Source of the DNA: Prolixibacteraceae bacterium
GTDB lineage: Bacteria; Bacteroidota; Bacteroidia; Bacteroidales; Prolixibacteraceae
Length of the DNA stretch: 64,000 nt
Reading direction: 5' to 3'
Assembly: GCA_028282705.1 (NCBI GenBank)
Contig: JANQHI010000080.1
Span: 1 to 64,000 of the forward strand
Positions 61,672-64,000 of this stretch are shown in pieces; positions within the stretch are counted from its first letter, which is position 1; every line of letters starts with the position of its first letter. The position numbers and the translations under genes were made by a program. Under the pieces are notes generated by a model. The model had not been told where the DNA came from. It saw nothing but the letters and a program-made list of their open reading frames with translations, and ran no database searches.

Positions 61672-63132
61672 TTAGGCTGTAACGAGAATTTCTTTTTCTA
61701 CTTTTTTTATACTTCCCCTAAGGAAAGCATCAACATTGGCAGCTGCAATTTTACCACACTGGATGGCTGAAACCACCAGGCTGGCTCCCATTTCAACATC
61801 ACCAGCTGCAAATACTTTGGGTACTGATGTTTGTTTAGCCTCATTAACTTTTACATTACCCCTGTTGTCATATTCAACGCCAAGTTCATCTAATAACCCT
61901 TTATGGACAGGTTGTGTAAACCCCATGGATAATAATACCAGGCCTACATCAACCACTTCAATAGTTCCAGGAACCTCATTCATTACCCATCTCCCATTTT
62001 CTCCTTTTGACCATTCAACAGTTACTAACTCAGCTTGCTTAACTACACCATTTTCCCCCAACAGGCGTTTTGTATTCAGGCTCCACCTTCTTTCACAACC
62101 CTCTTTGTGTGAACTTGATGTGCGCAATGTGTTAGGCCAATATGGCCAAGGGTTTGAATCCATCCTTTTTTCAGGTGGTTTGGGAAGTATCTCAATCTGT
62201 ATTACAGAAGCTGCTTTTTGGCGTATGGATGTACCCACACAGTCTGACCCTGTATCACCACCACCAATAACCAGTACATTTTTACCTTTTGCCAGTATCC
62301 TTTCTTCCTCAGGTATGACCTGCCCTGCAACCACTTTATTTTGTTGAGTAAGAAAATCCATTGCATAATGTACCCCATCCAGTTCCCTTCCTTCTACTTC
62401 AAGGTTCCTGGGTTTTTCTGCACCTATGGCCAAAACAACTGCATCATATTCTTTTAGTAATTCATCTTTAGTGATATCAATCCCAACAGTTGCGTTGGTT
62501 TTGAATTTAATCCCCTCATCTACAAACAAGTTCAGCCTCCTGTCAATTATCCCTTTATTAAGCTTAAAATCAGGGATACCATACCTTAACAAGCCTCCAA
62601 TAGCATCATTTTTTTCAAATACAGTAACCATGTGCCCTGCCCTGTTAAGGAGATCTGCTGCTGATAACCCAGCGGGCCCTGAACCAATAACTGCTACTTT
62701 TTTCCCTGTCCTGTTTTTAGGAGGGTTTGCAACAACCGCCCCTGCCTCAAATGCTTTTTCAACAGTAGCACATTCATTTTCGCGAATGGTAACAGCTTCC
62801 TCATGGATAGCCAATACACACGACTTTTCACAAGGTGCAGGGCATACTCGCCCTGTTATTTCAGGGAAACTATTGGTTGAATGCAAAATATAATAAGCTT
62901 CTTTATAATTGGCTTTGAATAAGGAATCCTGCCATTCAGGAATTTTGCTCCCAACAGGGCATCCCCAATGGCAAAATGGGATACCACAATCCATACACCT
63001 GGATGCCTGTAATTTCCTATCCTCTTCATTCAAGGTTTGCTCTACCTCTCCATAATCGTAAATCCTCTCGTTTTTTGCACGATAACCACCCTCTTTCCTG
63101 GGTATTGTCATAAAACCTCTTGGATCTCCCAT
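61672..63132 (-). CDS. gltD: Glutamate synthase, small (beta) subunit
   Basis: It passes electrons from NADPH through FAD and iron-sulfur clusters to GltB for making glutamate from glutamine and 2-oxoglutarate. The 486 residues have N-terminal cluster cysteines (CMDCGIPFCHWGCP and CPAPCEKSCVLAI), an FAD motif (VIGSGPAGLSAADLL), and an NADPH motif (VIGGGDTGSDCVG). The end AAGDVEMGASLVVSAIQCG is typical of the FAD-linked family. It follows gltB by 31 nt on the same strand. Confidence 0.95.
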   Translation of the reverse strand: MGDPRGFMTIPRKEGGYRAKNERIYDYGEVEQTLNEEDRKLQASRCMDCGIPFCHWGCPVGSKIPEWQDSLFKANYKEAYYILHSTNSFPEITGRVCPAPCEKSCVLAIHEEAVTIRENECATVEKAFEAGAVVANPPKNRTGKKVAVIGSGPAGLSAADLLNRAGHMVTVFEKNDAIGGLLRYGIPDFKLNKGIIDRRLNLFVDEGIKFKTNATVGIDITKDELLKEYDAVVLAIGAEKPRNLEVEGRELDGVHYAMDFLTQQNKVVAGQVIPEEERILAKGKNVLVIGGGDTGSDCVGTSIRQKAASVIQIEILPKPPEKRMDSNPWPYWPNTLRTSSSHKEGCERRWSLNTKRLLGENGVVKQAELVTVEWSKGENGRWVMNEVPGTIEVVDVGLVLLSMGFTQPVHKGLLDELGVEYDNRGNVKVNEAKQTSVPKVFAAGDVEMGASLVVSAIQCGKIAAANVDAFLRGSIKKVEKEILVTA

Positions 63133-63163
63133 ATCTTAAATCATTAAATGTTCTTAACTAGTT

Positions 63164-64000
63164 TTACTCGTGACGTGATGTTTCCTCTTCAGTCAATTGC
63201 AACTTTTTCTCCAACTCTTTTAATTTCAGTTCTTCCAATACCTTCTTATATTCAAATGGAATAACCTTAACAAACTTAGGCAAGTACTCTTCCCAATTGG
63301 TTAATATTTTGGCTGCTAAAGAGCTTTGAGTATACAACAAATGCTTGTTGATCATTTCCTGCAATTCATTCACATCAGCTTTATCTTCAACTTGCATTAG
63401 GTCAACCAGGCCTTTGTTGCAGTAATAGTCAAAGTCGCCATCTGCATCTAGTACATATGCAATACCTCCACTCATACCTGCAGCAAAGTTCCTTCCTGTT
63501 TTCTCCAATACAACTACCCTACCTCCTGTCATATATTCACAACAATGGTCACCAGTTCCTTCAATCACAGCTTTTGCTCCTGAGTTCCTAACACAGAAAC
63601 GTTCACCTGCCACACCTCTTATGTATGCTTCACCTCCGGTAGCACCATAAAAAGATGTGTTCCCAATAATGATATTTTGTTCTGGTTCGAATGTTGACCC
63701 ATAAGGAGGAACAACAACTATTTTCCCTCCTGATAATCCTTTACCTATATAGTCATTTGTGTCTCCTTCCAGCCTAAAGGTAATCCCTTTTGACAGGAAG
63801 GCACCAAAACTTTGTCCTGCAGTACCATGGAATGTACAGTTAATGGTATCTTCAGGCAACCCTTCTTCACCAAACTGTTTGGATACTTCGCCTGAAAGCA
63901 TGGCTCCAGTTGTCCTGTCAACATTGATTATTTTATGTGATATCCATACTTTTTCACCACCCCTGATGGCTTTCCCAGCAGCTTTGATCAGGTCAAGGTC
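63164..64000 (-). CDS. gltB: Glutamate synthase, large (alpha) subunit, 3' part only
   Basis: The reading frame is open from the right edge of the window to its stop, so only about 279 C-terminal residues are seen; the real start lies outside. The visible part is the glutamate synthase C-terminal beta-helix domain (GXGXG-type repeats: [65 protein letters not shown] in parts). The Met at 63901 is internal. A Glu/Lys-rich tail precedes the stop. Confidence 0.95.
   Translation of the reverse strand, partial: DLDLIKAAGKAIRGGEKVWISHKIINVDRTTGAMLSGEVSKQFGEEGLPEDTINCTFHGTAGQSFGAFLSKGITFRLEGDTNDYIGKGLSGGKIVVVPPYGSTFEPEQNIIIGNTSFYGATGGEAYIRGVAGERFCVRNSGAKAVIEGTGDHCCEYMTGGRVVVLEKTGRNFAAGMSGGIAYVLDADGDFDYYCNKGLVDLMQVEDKADVNELQEMINKHLLYTQSSLAAKILTNWEEYLPKFVKVIPFEYKKVLEELKLKELEKKLQLTEEETSRHE

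Overview
The window comes from the chromosome of a member of the Bacteroidota, most likely a Cytophagales-type aerobe or facultative anaerobe. The evidence is the set of lineage-typical proteins (DUF4270, DUF4290, DUF4907, DUF5777 and DUF1460 families, a protein with a type IX secretion C-terminal signal, a second EF-G), the AT-rich sequence, the near absence of Shine-Dalgarno motifs, and several promoters of the Bacteroidota form TTTG-N19-21-TAnnTTTG. No tRNA, rRNA, CRISPR array, transposase or prophage gene was seen. This is core chromosome with a respiratory accessory cluster in the middle.

Layout. 0.5-7.8 kb (+): tetrapyrrole synthesis, hemA, a hemC-hemD fusion, hemB, hemL, hemE and a small four-helix membrane protein. 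7.8-14.9 kb (-): siroheme and assimilatory sulfite reduction (DUF2061 protein, siroheme synthase, cysJ, cysI, then an SDR protein and the uroporphyrinogen-III methyltransferase cobA). 15.4-24.3 kb: a LytTR regulator, an outer-membrane protein with a DUF4270 lipoprotein, a Kelch/DUF4907 pair, a divergent EF-G2 and a T9SS substrate. 24.7-31.7 kb (+): UvrD/PcrA helicase, DUF4290, MurA, a TlpA-like protein, GrpE and DnaJ. 31.8-40.3 kb (+): a histidine operon hisG-EamA-hisD-hisC-hisB-purU-tlpA-hisH-argB without hisA, hisF or hisIE. 40.4-50.6 kb (+): a Crp/Fnr regulator followed by a cytochrome cluster (five c-type cytochromes with 22 haem-attachment motifs, a DUF5777 beta-barrel, a di-haem cytochrome b, a NapC-like protein and a ResB-CcsA fusion). 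50.7-61.5 kb: M20 deacetylase, CPBP protein, unknown proteins, MFS carrier, RluA-type synthase, DUF1460 amidase, GDPD and two tandem LpxL-like acyltransferases. 61.7-64 kb (-): gltD and the 3' part of gltB, cut by the window edge.

The most striking regulatory finds are two complete leader-peptide attenuators that are too short for ordinary ORF calling. A 19-codon leader with five Cys codons among its first seven precedes the sulfite reductase operon. A 20-codon leader with a His-His-Gly-His-His run precedes hisG. Each has an upstream promoter, a protector pairing over the control codons, an antiterminator pairing and an intrinsic terminator.

The most interesting candidate system is the cytochrome cluster. 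It encodes inner-membrane quinol-side parts, periplasmic or membrane-bound multihaem carriers, two lipoprotein cytochromes, one of them on a collagen-like stalk, and an outer-membrane barrel. It also has its own cytochrome maturation protein and an adjacent Cys-rich Fnr-like regulator with a perfect FNR-type palindrome at its stop codon. It resembles an electron conduit to an extracellular or periplasmic acceptor, but no terminal reductase is recognisable, so the acceptor is unknown.

Intergenic DNA carries several families of short palindromic repeats, including a hairpin module found in three tandem copies at 9.7-10.2 kb and again at 12.0 and 36.1 kb.
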